The notes below the pieces were generated by a model. The model searched no databases, was not told the origin of the DNA, and saw only the letters and a program-made list of their open reading frames with translations. From Clostridium sp. AM30-24 (GTDB lineage: Bacteria; Bacillota; Clostridia; Lachnospirales; Lachnospiraceae), in assembly GCF_003480435.1 (NCBI RefSeq), contig NZ_QUJB01000001.1, positions 248,001 through 312,000 of the forward strand: 64,000 bases of DNA, written 5' to 3'. Below are positions 55,602-64,000 of the stretch, piece after piece. Made by a program: the position numbers and the translations under genes. Numbering within the stretch: the stretch's first letter is position 1; each line of letters opens with the position of its first letter.

Positions 55602-56285
55602 TTATCTTCCACCAGCTTCATATAATAGCGCATTGCAGATCGCCGCCGCGATATTACTGCCGCCTTTCCGTCCTCTTGCGACGATGGCCGGAACATCTGT
55701 CCTTAAGATCAACTCTTTTGCTTCCACCACATTGACAAATCCCACCGGGACTCCGATAATAAGCGCCGGGCGGATCTTTTTCTCTTCGATCAGCTCATAA
55801 AGGCGCATCAGGGCTGTCGGTGCGTTGCCCACCGCGTAGATGCATTCCGGATAACATCCTGCGGCTTTTTCGACACTGACCGCCGATCTCGTCATGCCGC
55901 TCTCCTTCGCTTTTACCTTCACATCCTCATCTCCGATAAAACAGTGCACCTCGATCCCAAATTTTCCTGCCGCCGTTTTATTGATCCCGGATGCAGCCAT
56001 CGTGGTGTCCGTGATGATCGGAAGTCCGCGTCGGATCGCTTCCTTTGCCTTTTCGACGGCTCCGTCGGTGATCGTCAGGGTGTCCCTGTAGGAAAAATCT
56101 GCCGTCGTGTGGATCACCCGGCAGAGAACCGGGAGCGCCTCCACCGGATAGGAAGAAACAAACTCGTCCCCCAGCTCTCCCTTTATGATCTCAAAGCTCT
56201 TCTTTTCGATCTCCATCGGGCGGGTCGTCAAAAAATCGATGCCCGTCCGCTTCTTTAATTCTTCTGTCCAGTCGAGTCCGCTCAT
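55602..56285 (-). CDS. cbiC: Precorrin-8X / cobalt-precorrin-8 methylmutase
   Basis: CbiC moves the C11 methyl to C12, forming (cobalt-)hydrogenobyrinic/cobyrinic acid. The catalytic histidine is in CRVIHTTADFSY, and the substrate loop TDTTMAASGINKTA and MTRSAVSVEKAA match the family. At 227 residues it is slightly long. It overlaps cobQ by four bases and is the last gene of the operon. Confidence 0.93.
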   Translation of the reverse strand: MSGLDWTEELKKRTGIDFLTTRPMEIEKKSFEIIKGELGDEFVSSYPVEALPVLCRVIHTTADFSYRDTLTITDGAVEKAKEAIRRGLPIITDTTMAASGINKTAAGKFGIEVHCFIGDEDVKVKAKESGMTRSAVSVEKAAGCYPECIYAVGNAPTALMRLYELIEEKKIRPALIIGVPVGFVNVVEAKELILRTDVPAIVARGRKGGSNIAAAICNALLYEAGGR

Positions 56286-57838
56286 CCTCTCACATCCTTT
56301 CGCTCTAAGATCCGGTAGATCATATCCATATCGAGATTTTCCCGGATGATCTTTGCCATTTTATCGTACTGTTCCTCTTTGTATTTCGCCATGGAAAAGG
56401 TCGCTCCGCTCTCATATTCTTCCGGACGGACACCTTTCTGTTTTGCAAGGAAGTTACGAACTGCCGTCTGCATCTCCTCCGTATCGAAAACGCCGTGGAC
56501 GTAGGTTCCGAACACATTTTTGTATACACAGCCGTCCTCTTTTGTATCGGCTGTGTGTCCGCCAGTTCCATCACTGCAACAGATTTCCGAGAAATTCCTT
56601 CCACCATCCCGGATCGTCTCACCCATATGGATCTCGTAGCCGGAGATTTTAACCGGTTCGCCGTCTTCCGAAAATCTCGCCGTGCCGGTTACTCTCGTTC
56701 TCGTTTTCTTCTCCGCGAAGATCGTCCGGATCGATAAGAGCTCCATTCCCCGCATGGTTCCGCCCTCCTCGACCCCATAGGGATCGTCGAGACTCATTCC
56801 GAGCATCTGGAAGCCACCGCACACACCGATAACAGGAGTTCCCTTTCCTGCCATCCGTGTGATCACTGCCTCCAGCCCGTTCTGGCGGATCCATTTGAGA
56901 TCCCCCATCGTATTCTTTGTTCCGGGTATGATAATGAGATCGGATCCTGTCAGTTCCTCCGGCCGGCTCACATAGGAAAGAGCGATTCCCGGAAGGCGTT
57001 CAAGGGAATTGAAATCCGTGAAGTTAGAGATCCGCGGAAGTCTTACCACCGTGACCTTTGCAAACGCCTCATGTCCGGATCGGTCGAGAAGCGGCCCTGA
57101 GCCATATTTTCCGGTCAGTCGCTCTGAGAGACTGTCCTCATCGTCCACATCCACATCCATATATGGGATCACACCCGCGAACGGGATCCGGATCCGCTCA
57201 TAGAGCATGGCAAGCCCCGGTTTTAAGATCTCCTTATCGCCGCGGAATTTGTTGATCACAAAGGCCCGGATCCGCCTTCTCTCCGCCTCTGTCAAAAGTG
57301 CCGCGGTTCCGTAAAGCTGGGCGAACACGCCTCCACGGTCGATATCTCCCGCAAGCAGCACCGGCGCATCTAACATCTCTGCCAGCCCCATGTTCACGAT
57401 ATCGTTCTCCCTGAGATTGATCTCTGCCGGACTTCCGGCACCCTCCACGACGATCACATCGTACCTGGATGCAAGGGAATTGTAGGCATCCATGATGTCC
57501 GGGATCAGGCTTTTTTTCATCTTAAAATATTCTGACGCCGGATAATTTCCACGAACCTCCCCGTTTACGATGAGCTGGGAGCCCATGTTGGAGGTGGGCT
57601 TTAGGAGGATCGGGTTCATCGCCGCCTCCGGTTCGATTCCCGCCGCCTCCGCCTGCATGACCTGAGCACGGCCCATCTCAAGACCGTCCTTTGTGATGTA
57701 GGAATTTAATGCCATATTCTGGGATTTGAACGGGGCGGTCTTGAGCCCGTCCTGTTTAAAGATCCGGCAGAGCCCCGCCGCGAGAAAGCTTTTCCCAGCA
57801 TTCGACATCGTTCCCTGGATCATGATTACTTTTGCCAA
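56282..57838 (-). CDS. cobQ: Cobyric acid synthase
   Basis: CobQ/CbiP amidates four side chains of adenosylcobyrinic a,c-diamide using glutamine. The 518-residue protein has the N-terminal P-loop-like MIQGTMSNAGKSF and VVEGAGSPAEINL, then the glutaminase half with Cys in VIGVCGGFQMLG and His in GTYVHGVFD. The start is TTG 57838, with GGAGG seven bases upstream; the ORF's ATG at 57874 lacks a site. Confidence 0.95.
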   Translation of the reverse strand: MAKVIMIQGTMSNAGKSFLAAGLCRIFKQDGLKTAPFKSQNMALNSYITKDGLEMGRAQVMQAEAAGIEPEAAMNPILLKPTSNMGSQLIVNGEVRGNYPASEYFKMKKSLIPDIMDAYNSLASRYDVIVVEGAGSPAEINLRENDIVNMGLAEMLDAPVLLAGDIDRGGVFAQLYGTAALLTEAERRRIRAFVINKFRGDKEILKPGLAMLYERIRIPFAGVIPYMDVDVDDEDSLSERLTGKYGSGPLLDRSGHEAFAKVTVVRLPRISNFTDFNSLERLPGIALSYVSRPEELTGSDLIIIPGTKNTMGDLKWIRQNGLEAVITRMAGKGTPVIGVCGGFQMLGMSLDDPYGVEEGGTMRGMELLSIRTIFAEKKTRTRVTGTARFSEDGEPVKISGYEIHMGETIRDGGRNFSEICCSDGTGGHTADTKEDGCVYKNVFGTYVHGVFDTEEMQTAVRNFLAKQKGVRPEEYESGATFSMAKYKEEQYDKMAKIIRENLDMDMIYRILERKDVRG

Positions 57839-57943
57839 TTTGATTCCTCCGTAGTGCTGCAGCCGTTTTAACACAATTTATAATCGTATATACTCTGCAT
57901 TACGACTGCTGCCATATCCTGTTTTTATGCCTCTAAACCATCT

Positions 57944-58930
57944 TTACAATAAATTGAGAACCGTTTCTACCACCGCACAGAGTCCCATAAGGGTCCATGA
58001 TGTCCGGTAAAGAAGCTTATTCGCCCGCGGAATATCCTCGATCTCTACCGGCCGCAGATCATCCCCAATGTATTTCTTCTTCACAAGTTTTCCGAAATAC
58101 CAGGCATCTCCCGCAAGGCGGATCCTGAGTGATCCGGCGCAGACCGATTCCGTCTGGGCGGAATTTGGGCTCGCGTGGTTGAAACGGTCCCTTAAAAAGA
58201 TCTCCTTCGCATGGGAACCGTCAAATTCATGATCTTTTGATGGCAGATAGGAGGCGAAAATCATGACACAGGCGCAGAGTCTCGCAGGTATGAAGTTCAG
58301 GAGATCGTCAAGCTTTGCCGCCGCCCTTCCAAGATAAAGATACTTGTCGTTCTTGTATCCCACCATGGAATCCATGGTGTTAACTGCCTTATATATCCAG
58401 CCGAGGACCGGGCCGCCGAGAGTCATATAAAAAAGCGGGGCTGCGACACCGTCCGAAGTATTTTCCGCTACAGTTTCCACCGCCGCTTTCGTGACTCCCG
58501 TCATGTCGAGACGTTCCGTATCACGGCCCACGATCATGGAGACCGCGTACCGGGCTGCCGGTAGATCATCTTTTTTCAATTCCCGGTAGACCTTCATGCT
58601 CTCATCTTTTAAGGATCTCACCGCAAATAGCTGATAGCAGAGGATCACCGAGACCAGAAATTTAAGCCCCGGGGAGATCCGCCCACAGGCATAAAGAATG
58701 CCGCCGGATACGACCGCCGTCGTTCCCGTCACAAAAAGGACAAGGACGACGCCGCCCGCAAGCAGCGCCCGTTCCCCGTCTCCGAAGATCTTCCGTATTC
58801 CTTTTTCCAGAAAACTGATATATGTCCCGATCAGCCGCACTGGGTGATACAGCCAGTGCGGATCGCCGAGGACCTGATCCAGCAGAAAACCAAGTACGAT
58901 CACCGCCAGAAGTTCCATTCTGTCTATCAT
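57944..58930 (-). CDS. cbiB: Adenosylcobinamide-phosphate synthase
   Basis: CbiB/CobD is the membrane enzyme that joins aminopropanol phosphate to adenosylcobyric acid. 328 residues with five or so helices; family landmarks are LLDQVLGDPHWLYHPVRLIG, VAENTSDGVAAPLFY and SPNSAQTESVCAGSLRIRL. AAGGA precedes the ATG. It is 105 bases upstream of cobQ on the same strand. Confidence 0.94.
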   Translation of the reverse strand: MIDRMELLAVIVLGFLLDQVLGDPHWLYHPVRLIGTYISFLEKGIRKIFGDGERALLAGGVVLVLFVTGTTAVVSGGILYACGRISPGLKFLVSVILCYQLFAVRSLKDESMKVYRELKKDDLPAARYAVSMIVGRDTERLDMTGVTKAAVETVAENTSDGVAAPLFYMTLGGPVLGWIYKAVNTMDSMVGYKNDKYLYLGRAAAKLDDLLNFIPARLCACVMIFASYLPSKDHEFDGSHAKEIFLRDRFNHASPNSAQTESVCAGSLRIRLAGDAWYFGKLVKKKYIGDDLRPVEIEDIPRANKLLYRTSWTLMGLCAVVETVLNLL

Positions 58931-59057
58931 GTAAATTCTTCCTTATCTGCCGTAATTTTCCTGTTTTCAGATGCACAAACGAAACTATGTTTCCATACGC
59001 ATGTGAGCCTGTCGTCCTTTTCCCCGCGGACAAAAATTCAGGAATCCTTTACGGACT

Positions 59058-59348
59058 CTATTTCAAATATTTTCCGTTATTCTTATATGCCATGATGATA
59101 ATAACCACCGTCAGTACAAGAAATGCCGCCAGCCATAAAACTGCCGGAAATACGCTGCATCGGTACATGACAAAGAATGCCAGATCCAGCCCCCAGAGCA
59201 TCTTTGTGACGCCCTCTGTGTGGCACCATTTTGCCCGTTCTTCGTCCTCCACAAGGATCTTTGAGCTGATCGGCGTGTAGATGCCGCTTACAACCAGCGC
59301 TCCGTAGATCAGAAATCCGATGCTGCATACAGATAATAAAAGTATCAT
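59058..59348 (-). CDS. Small three-helix membrane protein in the cobalamin operon, unidentified
   Basis: 96 residues. Helix 1 (residues 1-23) is followed by a charged cytoplasmic-type segment SKILVEDEERAKWCHTEGVT and then two more helices ending NNGKYLK. A Trp-Cys-His (WCH) triplet is notable. The layout recalls small DUF3784-like membrane proteins, but I cannot confirm this. GGGAG precedes the ATG. It is inserted between cobC and cbiB, genes that act in the same late stage of B12 synthesis, so a membrane scaffold or a small transport role is conceivable. Confidence 0.7.
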   Translation of the reverse strand: MILLLSVCSIGFLIYGALVVSGIYTPISSKILVEDEERAKWCHTEGVTKMLWGLDLAFFVMYRCSVFPAVLWLAAFLVLTVVIIIMAYKNNGKYLK

Positions 59349-59394
59349 GTTTTTGTTCTCCCTTCATCTTTTCCTTTACACGTTTCGTTATCGA

Positions 59395-60021
59395 TCATTT
59401 AGCTTTAATGATCCGCGCGTTGCGGATCTGTCCATCTGACGCATCCATTTTTCCCAAAACGCCTTCCCCGTTCCCAACCTGCCAGTCATAGTAACTTTTC
59501 TTTTCCTCCGAAAACGCCTCCATGACTGCCATGATCGTTCCTCCATGAACGACAAAAACGAGCGTCCGGTCAATCCCCTGTTCAGTCTGAGAAGAAATTT
59601 CCTTCCATACTTCCTGAAATGCCTCCACTGTCCGGGCTTTAAATGCCTCCGTGGTCTCCCCGCCGGGAAATCCCTCTCTCCCCAGCGTGTCGATAAAATG
59701 CTGATACTCCGCATCCCCGGAAAGTTCCAGATAATTCTTATACTCAAAGGTTCCAAAATCACACTCGGAGAGTCCGGCTTTCTGGATTCTCGGAACATGT
59801 TCATATAGCTTCTCCGGGAACAGAATTTCTGCCGTCTCAAGACACCGCTTCATCGGGCTTGTGATGATCGCTGCCACGTTTCCTGAAATCTCCCGAAGCT
59901 TCAGTGCTTCTTCCTTCAGATCCGACACTGCCTGTTCCGTCAGTCCCTCATCAGTCCGGCCCACATACCGTTTTTCCAGATTCCCGGCCGTTGCCCCATG
60001 CCGGATCATGAAAAGTTTCAT
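59395..60021 (-). CDS. cobC: Alpha-ribazole-phosphate phosphatase (histidine phosphatase)
   Basis: 208 residues of the histidine phosphatase superfamily with RHG at residues 7-9 (FMIRHGATAGNLEKRYVGRT), the second His in VVHGGTIMAV, and the acid in ECDFGTFEYKN. Its place right after cobS, with a four-base overlap, supports the role of dephosphorylating alpha-ribazole phosphate or adenosylcobalamin phosphate. The family alone would not prove it. Confidence 0.85.
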   Translation of the reverse strand: MKLFMIRHGATAGNLEKRYVGRTDEGLTEQAVSDLKEEALKLREISGNVAAIITSPMKRCLETAEILFPEKLYEHVPRIQKAGLSECDFGTFEYKNYLELSGDAEYQHFIDTLGREGFPGGETTEAFKARTVEAFQEVWKEISSQTEQGIDRTLVFVVHGGTIMAVMEAFSEEKKSYYDWQVGNGEGVLGKMDASDGQIRNARIIKAK

Positions 60022-60773
60022 CCGATCACCGCCTTCCCGATCACGGCCGCAAGGAGGATCCCAAGCTCACAGATCTGCAGGAAAAATCCCGCCAGATCTC
60101 CCGTGACCCCACCGAACTCCTTCACTGCCATATGCCGGTAGTAGAAAAAGATCAGGATCGATGCTGATAGAATGATTCCCCCAATTCTGCCACCCAGAAA
60201 AAGTTCCAGAACTGCTGCCGCAAGGAACAGGATGACCATCCAGACCGCCACCGTCTTCTTTTTCGCGTCCTTCATAAAATCTGCCAGCATCCCATGTTTT
60301 CTCGCCTCCGGGAATGTCACCGTGGAGAGTCCGCTTAAGGATCTTGAAATCACAAAACCGATCGAGACAAGCACCGCCGTCTCCCGGTCAAGCTCCATAC
60401 ACGCCGCCGCATAAAGGATCAGATACAGTGCGCCAAAGATCACAGCGAACGCCCCCGTGTGGGTATCCTTTAAGATCGCGAGTTTCTTCTCCCTGTCTCC
60501 GTAGGACGCCCTTGCATCACACGTATCCATAAATCCATCCATGTGGATTCCGCCTGTTATGAAGATCGGAACTGCGAGAAGGATTCCCGCTGCCAGAAAG
60601 CTTCCCGGAAGAAGCCATGAGAGCAGCAGGAACATCCCGTAAAATACTGCCCCGATCACCATGCCGATGGCCGGGAAGAAACACATGGCATATTTCATGT
60701 CCTCCTCTTTCCATTCGAACATCGGCATCGGGATCCTGGAATACATGGAAAAAGCGATAATTGCCGCCCTCAT
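60018..60773 (-). CDS. cobS: Adenosylcobinamide-GDP ribazoletransferase
   Basis: CobS joins alpha-ribazole (or its phosphate) to adenosylcobinamide-GDP to complete the nucleotide loop. It is a polytopic membrane enzyme; 251 residues, with the metal-binding signature GGIHMDGFMDTCDARASYGD and the N-terminal FSMYSRIPMP. It overlaps cobT and cobC by four bases each. Confidence 0.94.
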   Translation of the reverse strand: MRAAIIAFSMYSRIPMPMFEWKEEDMKYAMCFFPAIGMVIGAVFYGMFLLLSWLLPGSFLAAGILLAVPIFITGGIHMDGFMDTCDARASYGDREKKLAILKDTHTGAFAVIFGALYLILYAAACMELDRETAVLVSIGFVISRSLSGLSTVTFPEARKHGMLADFMKDAKKKTVAVWMVILFLAAAVLELFLGGRIGGIILSASILIFFYYRHMAVKEFGGVTGDLAGFFLQICELGILLAAVIGKAVIG

Positions 60774-61966
60774 GGCCGCTCTCCTTTCTCCTGATAGTCC
60801 ACGTACTGTTCCACAGAGATATCAGAAAATGTGCTCATCTCCTCATATACCTTTGCACCCATCCTGAGAAGCGGGATCATGGCAACCGCTCCGCTTCCCT
60901 CGCCGAGATGCATTCCCATGTTAAGAGGTGCCGGAAGATCCAGCATCTGAAGGATCGCCGCCCCGGCAGGTTCTGTGGAGATATGGGACGCGAGCATATA
61001 GTCCTTCGCCTCTTTCCTGATGAGAACCGCGAGAAGACCGGAGACGGTGGAGAGGAATCCATCCATCAAAACCGGGATCTTTGCCGCCGCTCCGCCGAGG
61101 AATAGCCCCGTCATTCCAGCGAGATCGAAACCGCCAAGCTCTGCAAGCACCGTCGCAGCGGACAGCTCTCCGCTCTCATATTGTTCTTTTGTTCCATTCC
61201 GGTATTCCGGATATTTCTCATAGAAACGGGAAACTGCCATCTCCACTGCCTTTTTTTTCTTCTCAAGTCCCGCGTCAGAGAGTCCGGCGCCCCGGCCGGT
61301 CGCCTCTTCAGGTGGGAGCCCCGTGAGCACTGCGCTCATGGCGGCAGCAGGAGTCGTATTTCCGATTCCCATCTCCCCGGCGGCAAGAATTTCGTATCCC
61401 ATCTCTTTCAACCGGAATGCGAGATCTATGCCGGAAAGAAGTGCCTGAAGACACCCGGTTCTGCTCATCGCCGGTTCCCTCGCGATATTTCCGGATCCTC
61501 TTGCCACTTTCCGGTCCAGGATCCGGTGCATGTCAGGCTCTTTCTGCCCGGTCGGCTCACAGTCCATTCCCATATCCACCGGATAGAGGTCAGTTCCAGA
61601 GACCCGGCACATCTTGGAGGTGGATGTCTCGCCTTTCGTGAAGTTTTCCGCGACGATCCTCGTCACATCTTTACCTGTCTGGGAAACCCCTTCCGCAACG
61701 ACACCATGATCCGCGCACATGACTGCCAGTGCGGACCGGTCCAGTTTCATTCCCGATGCGTTCCCGCGGATCCCCGCGATCTTTATAATATCCTCCTCCA
61801 GAATTCCGAGACTTCCGATGGGTTTTGCCACAGAATTCCAACGCTTTTTCGCAAGCTCCATGGCAGTTCGATCTGCCGGTTCAATCTTATTCAGATATGC
61901 TTTCCAGGTCTTTTCTACTGAAGTTTTTTCTGTCATATTTATTTTCATTCTGCTGTCATATTTCAT
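60770..61966 (-). CDS. cobT: Nicotinate-nucleotide-dimethylbenzimidazole phosphoribosyltransferase
   Basis: CobT transfers phosphoribose to the lower-ligand base, giving alpha-ribazole phosphate. Landmarks are SVAKPIGSLGILEE, the nucleotide loop AGEMGIGNTTPAAAMSAVL, and GAGLSDAGLEKKKKAVEMAV. The catalytic Glu lies in the C-terminal part (MHLGEGSGAVAMIPLL). The best start is ATG 61966, overlapping the cbiA stop (ATGA) as elsewhere in this operon; later ATGs at 61948 and 61936 have no better ribosome site. About 398 residues. Confidence 0.92.
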   Translation of the reverse strand: MKYDSRMKINMTEKTSVEKTWKAYLNKIEPADRTAMELAKKRWNSVAKPIGSLGILEEDIIKIAGIRGNASGMKLDRSALAVMCADHGVVAEGVSQTGKDVTRIVAENFTKGETSTSKMCRVSGTDLYPVDMGMDCEPTGQKEPDMHRILDRKVARGSGNIAREPAMSRTGCLQALLSGIDLAFRLKEMGYEILAAGEMGIGNTTPAAAMSAVLTGLPPEEATGRGAGLSDAGLEKKKKAVEMAVSRFYEKYPEYRNGTKEQYESGELSAATVLAELGGFDLAGMTGLFLGGAAAKIPVLMDGFLSTVSGLLAVLIRKEAKDYMLASHISTEPAGAAILQMLDLPAPLNMGMHLGEGSGAVAMIPLLRMGAKVYEEMSTFSDISVEQYVDYQEKGERP

Positions 61967-63435
61967 TTCACTACTAGATTTTTCTTTTTCCACGTTTCTG
62001 CACATTTAATAAAATTCTCAGCAATTTTCACATTACTGTAAAAATACAAGTGCGGGAAGCCTGCATAAAAGCTCTCCGTTGTATATCCGCAGTCCCAGCC
62101 CCGTGTTCCCACCGGCTTTTTTGCTGCGAAATCCGTCCCGTTCTCCTCCGAATCCCAGTGGTGGAACTCATGGGCGCGGAATTCAATTCCCGCAGGTCCT
62201 AACAGTCCCTCTTTCTTTGAGGTAACAGTAATATACCCAAATCTCCCAAGCTTCCCCGTGTCACGGCTGCTGCCCGGCAGCACACCTGCCATTGGCCATT
62301 CCACGCCGTCTGGATCCACGATCGAATCCTTCAGGTACAGATATCCGCCGCACTCCGCGATACACGGCACCTCTTCCATCACCGCCTGACGGATCGCATT
62401 CCGCATACTGATATTTCCTGAAAGTGCTTTCGCGTGAAGCTCCGGATAACCGCCGCCAAGATAGACTGCGCAGGTTCCCTCCGGAAGGTTTCTGTCGTGG
62501 ATCGGGGAAAAATACTGTATTTCCGCTCCAAGTTTTCTCAGAATATCCAGATTATCCTCGTAATAAAAGCAAAAAGCTTCATCTTTGGCGACTGCAACTA
62601 CTGTTTTCTTAATACCTGTCCCGCAATCCACATTACAAAACTGCCTTACAGCTTCTGGCAATTTCACTTCTATCTCTGCCGCTCTCCCAGCCTCCTCAAT
62701 AATCCCATCCAGATTGATTCCCACTCGAACCTTTTCTTTGATCAGATCCAGCCGCTCCCGGATCCCCAAAATCTCCTCTGGCATCACAAGCCCCAGATGG
62801 CGGGATTTCAGAGTCAGATCCTTTAACTCCGGCACATACCCGAATACCCGGATTCCAAGCTCCCGCTCTGCCCGCTCCTTTAATCCCGGATACAGCATCG
62901 GTGACAGCCGGTTAAAGACTACCCCTGTCACATGGCTCTTCTCCTTGTAATCAAGAAATCCTTTTATCGACGCTAAAGCAGAAAGACTCCGCCCCATCAT
63001 ATCCACCAGAAGGATCACCGGCGTATCCGTGAGATCCGCCACCTCCCAGGCACTGGACCGCTCCGAGACACCGCCAAGACCGTCATAAAAGCCCATGACG
63101 CCCTCCAGTACAGCGATCCGGCTCTCTGGAAATTTCTTCATTTCGAGGACTTCCCTGCCGAGCAGATATCTCAGCGTATCCCCGTCCGCAAAAAAGCTGT
63201 CCAGATTTCTCGACGGGATCTCCAGCACCGTCCGATGAAACATCGGATCGATATAATCCGGCCCGCACTTAAACGCGCGAACCTCCTGAATTTTCTCTTT
63301 CAAAAGAGAAAGAAGCGCACAGGTAAATAACGTCTTCCCCCCGCCGCTCTTTTCTGCCGCGATCATGATCCGGGGAAGGTGGACGGAAACTGCCTGAGAA
63401 TCCTGATCCCAACACTCCATTCGACCCTTATCCAT
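61963..63435 (-). CDS. cbiA: Cobyrinate a,c-diamide synthase
   Basis: CbiA amidates the a and c acetates of (cobalt-)cobyrinic acid with glutamine and ATP. The 490-residue protein has the P-loop MIAAEKSGGGKTLFTCALL, the YDGLGGVSERSSAWEVA region, and the C-terminal glutaminase with the Cys of CIAECGGYLYL. ATG at 63435 follows AAGGAG by eight bases; the earlier in-frame ATG at 63489 lies within cbiT. Confidence 0.93.
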   Translation of the reverse strand: MDKGRMECWDQDSQAVSVHLPRIMIAAEKSGGGKTLFTCALLSLLKEKIQEVRAFKCGPDYIDPMFHRTVLEIPSRNLDSFFADGDTLRYLLGREVLEMKKFPESRIAVLEGVMGFYDGLGGVSERSSAWEVADLTDTPVILLVDMMGRSLSALASIKGFLDYKEKSHVTGVVFNRLSPMLYPGLKERAERELGIRVFGYVPELKDLTLKSRHLGLVMPEEILGIRERLDLIKEKVRVGINLDGIIEEAGRAAEIEVKLPEAVRQFCNVDCGTGIKKTVVAVAKDEAFCFYYEDNLDILRKLGAEIQYFSPIHDRNLPEGTCAVYLGGGYPELHAKALSGNISMRNAIRQAVMEEVPCIAECGGYLYLKDSIVDPDGVEWPMAGVLPGSSRDTGKLGRFGYITVTSKKEGLLGPAGIEFRAHEFHHWDSEENGTDFAAKKPVGTRGWDCGYTTESFYAGFPHLYFYSNVKIAENFIKCAETWKKKNLVVK

Positions 63436-63457
63436 ATTTTCCACTCCTTCATAATCG

Positions 63458-64000
63458 CTACATTCTGCTGACACAAATTTTTCCCTCAAATGTCACGATC
63501 CACACCGGATTCTGCCCCATCATCAGATGACTGGAGCCGACTTTTTTAGACCTCGCGGCAGTCAGCGTAAGAAGATCCGGTTCTGTCACCGGAAGCGTTT
63601 TCACGGCTTCAAGGACCGCCGCCAAAGACTCGGGAGTGATGAGGTTTACAACAAACCGTGTTTCAGGATTTTTCTTAAGGCATAGCGCAATGACCTCCTC
63701 CATCTTTCCGCTGCTTCCGCCGATGAAGACATGGGTTGGAGCCGGAAGATCTTCTAACGCCTCCGGCGCTGTTCCCGCTATGATCTTCACATTTGTGAGG
63801 GCGAATTTTTTGCAGTTTTCATGGAGAAGCTCCACTGCCTCCGGGTTCTTCTCGATAGCGTAGACCTTCACGGAATCGGAAAGACCTGCGCACTCCACAG
63901 AGACGGATCCTGTTCCGGCTCCGACATCGTAGAGAACGGAATTTTCCGTGAGTTCCAGCTTTGCCACGGACACGGTGCGGACTTCCATCTTCGTCATCGG
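63458..64000 (-). CDS. cbiT: Cobalt-precorrin methyltransferase/decarboxylase, CbiT domain (5' end off-window)
   Basis: CbiT methylates C15 and decarboxylates the C12 acetate of the corrin ring. The S-adenosylmethionine motif NSVLYDVGAGTGSVSVECA is clear, and the N-terminal MTKMEVRTVSVAKLEL continues to the right edge. The frame is open to the edge (PMTKMEV...), and family members have more residues before MTK. So the gene is incomplete here and may be a cbiE-cbiT fusion. Confidence 0.88.
   Translation of the reverse strand, partial: PMTKMEVRTVSVAKLELTENSVLYDVGAGTGSVSVECAGLSDSVKVYAIEKNPEAVELLHENCKKFALTNVKIIAGTAPEALEDLPAPTHVFIGGSSGKMEEVIALCLKKNPETRFVVNLITPESLAAVLEAVKTLPVTEPDLLTLTAARSKKVGSSHLMMGQNPVWIVTFEGKICVSRM

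Noticed and set aside
55602..64000. A cobalamin riboswitch for the cob operon
   Set aside because: No B12-box-like sequence is seen in any gap; the operon's 5' end lies beyond the right edge, so absence here says nothing about its control.

Overview
The window looks like a chromosomal segment of a low-GC-lineage Gram-positive anaerobe, most likely a spore-forming Clostridia of the Lachnospiraceae type. The evidence is a zinc-ribbon L28 and the spore protein GerW beside its DUF2953 partner. A stand-alone AICAR transformylase is paired with a PurO-type IMP cyclohydrolase, and there is a PFL/ACT pair and an anaerobic cobalamin set. Ribosome binding sites are strong AGGAGG type, and genes are often coupled by ATGA overlaps. 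Base composition is near 50 percent GC except for one clearly AT-rich island. This placement is an inference from gene content; no rRNA is present.

Layout. 1-7.1 kb (minus): an unidentified partial gene, a histidine phosphatase, the PFL and ACT proteins, a WalJ-like metallo-hydrolase, coaE, polA and a zinc-finger membrane protein. A tRNA-Leu(CAA) with its own promoter and terminator follows at 7.2 kb. 7.4-9.3 kb holds the last two steps of IMP synthesis on two separate proteins. 9.6-11.2 kb (plus) has a lipoprotein and upp. 11.3-18.4 kb (minus) has a left-handed beta-helix protein, topoisomerase III, a DMT transporter, galM, asd and deoD. 18.5-22.7 kb is a type II topoisomerase pair. 23.1-26.9 kb carries a heterodimeric ABC exporter preceded by an unexplained short ORF. 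26.9-37.0 kb has split chromate transporters, a DUF4340 lipoprotein, a GNAT protein, a second topoisomerase III, an HD protein, recG, a DAK2/FakA-like protein and Asp23. rpmB lies at 37.3 kb on the plus strand.

37.5-40.0 kb is the AT-rich accessory island: a sigma-70-family factor, a DUF4367 probable anti-sigma factor that appears frameshifted, a 33-residue exported micropeptide too short for ordinary ORF calling, and a small membrane protein. It is followed by a 45-residue two-helix protein and a DUF1703-type ATPase/nuclease fusion. 42.0-48.7 kb is conserved housekeeping: gerW, a ytfI-like gene, a truncated CinA, pgsA, rimO, rpoZ, gmk and yicC.

48.8-53.6 kb is a citrate fermentation locus: citD-citE-citF, with a divergent LysR regulator followed by citX. 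A short remnant of a CitMHS-type citrate transporter lies directly after citF. rqcH follows. 55.6-64.0 kb (minus) is most of a cobalamin operon (cbiT, cbiA, cobT, cobS, cobC, a small membrane protein, cbiB, cobQ, cbiC) that continues past the right edge.

I found no CRISPR array, intact insertion sequence, prophage or recognisable riboswitch. The strongest leads for something undescribed are the sigma/anti-sigma/micropeptide/membrane-protein island, the 45-residue gene whose start lies in the loop of a perfect inverted repeat, and the unidentified ORF coupled to the ABC exporter.
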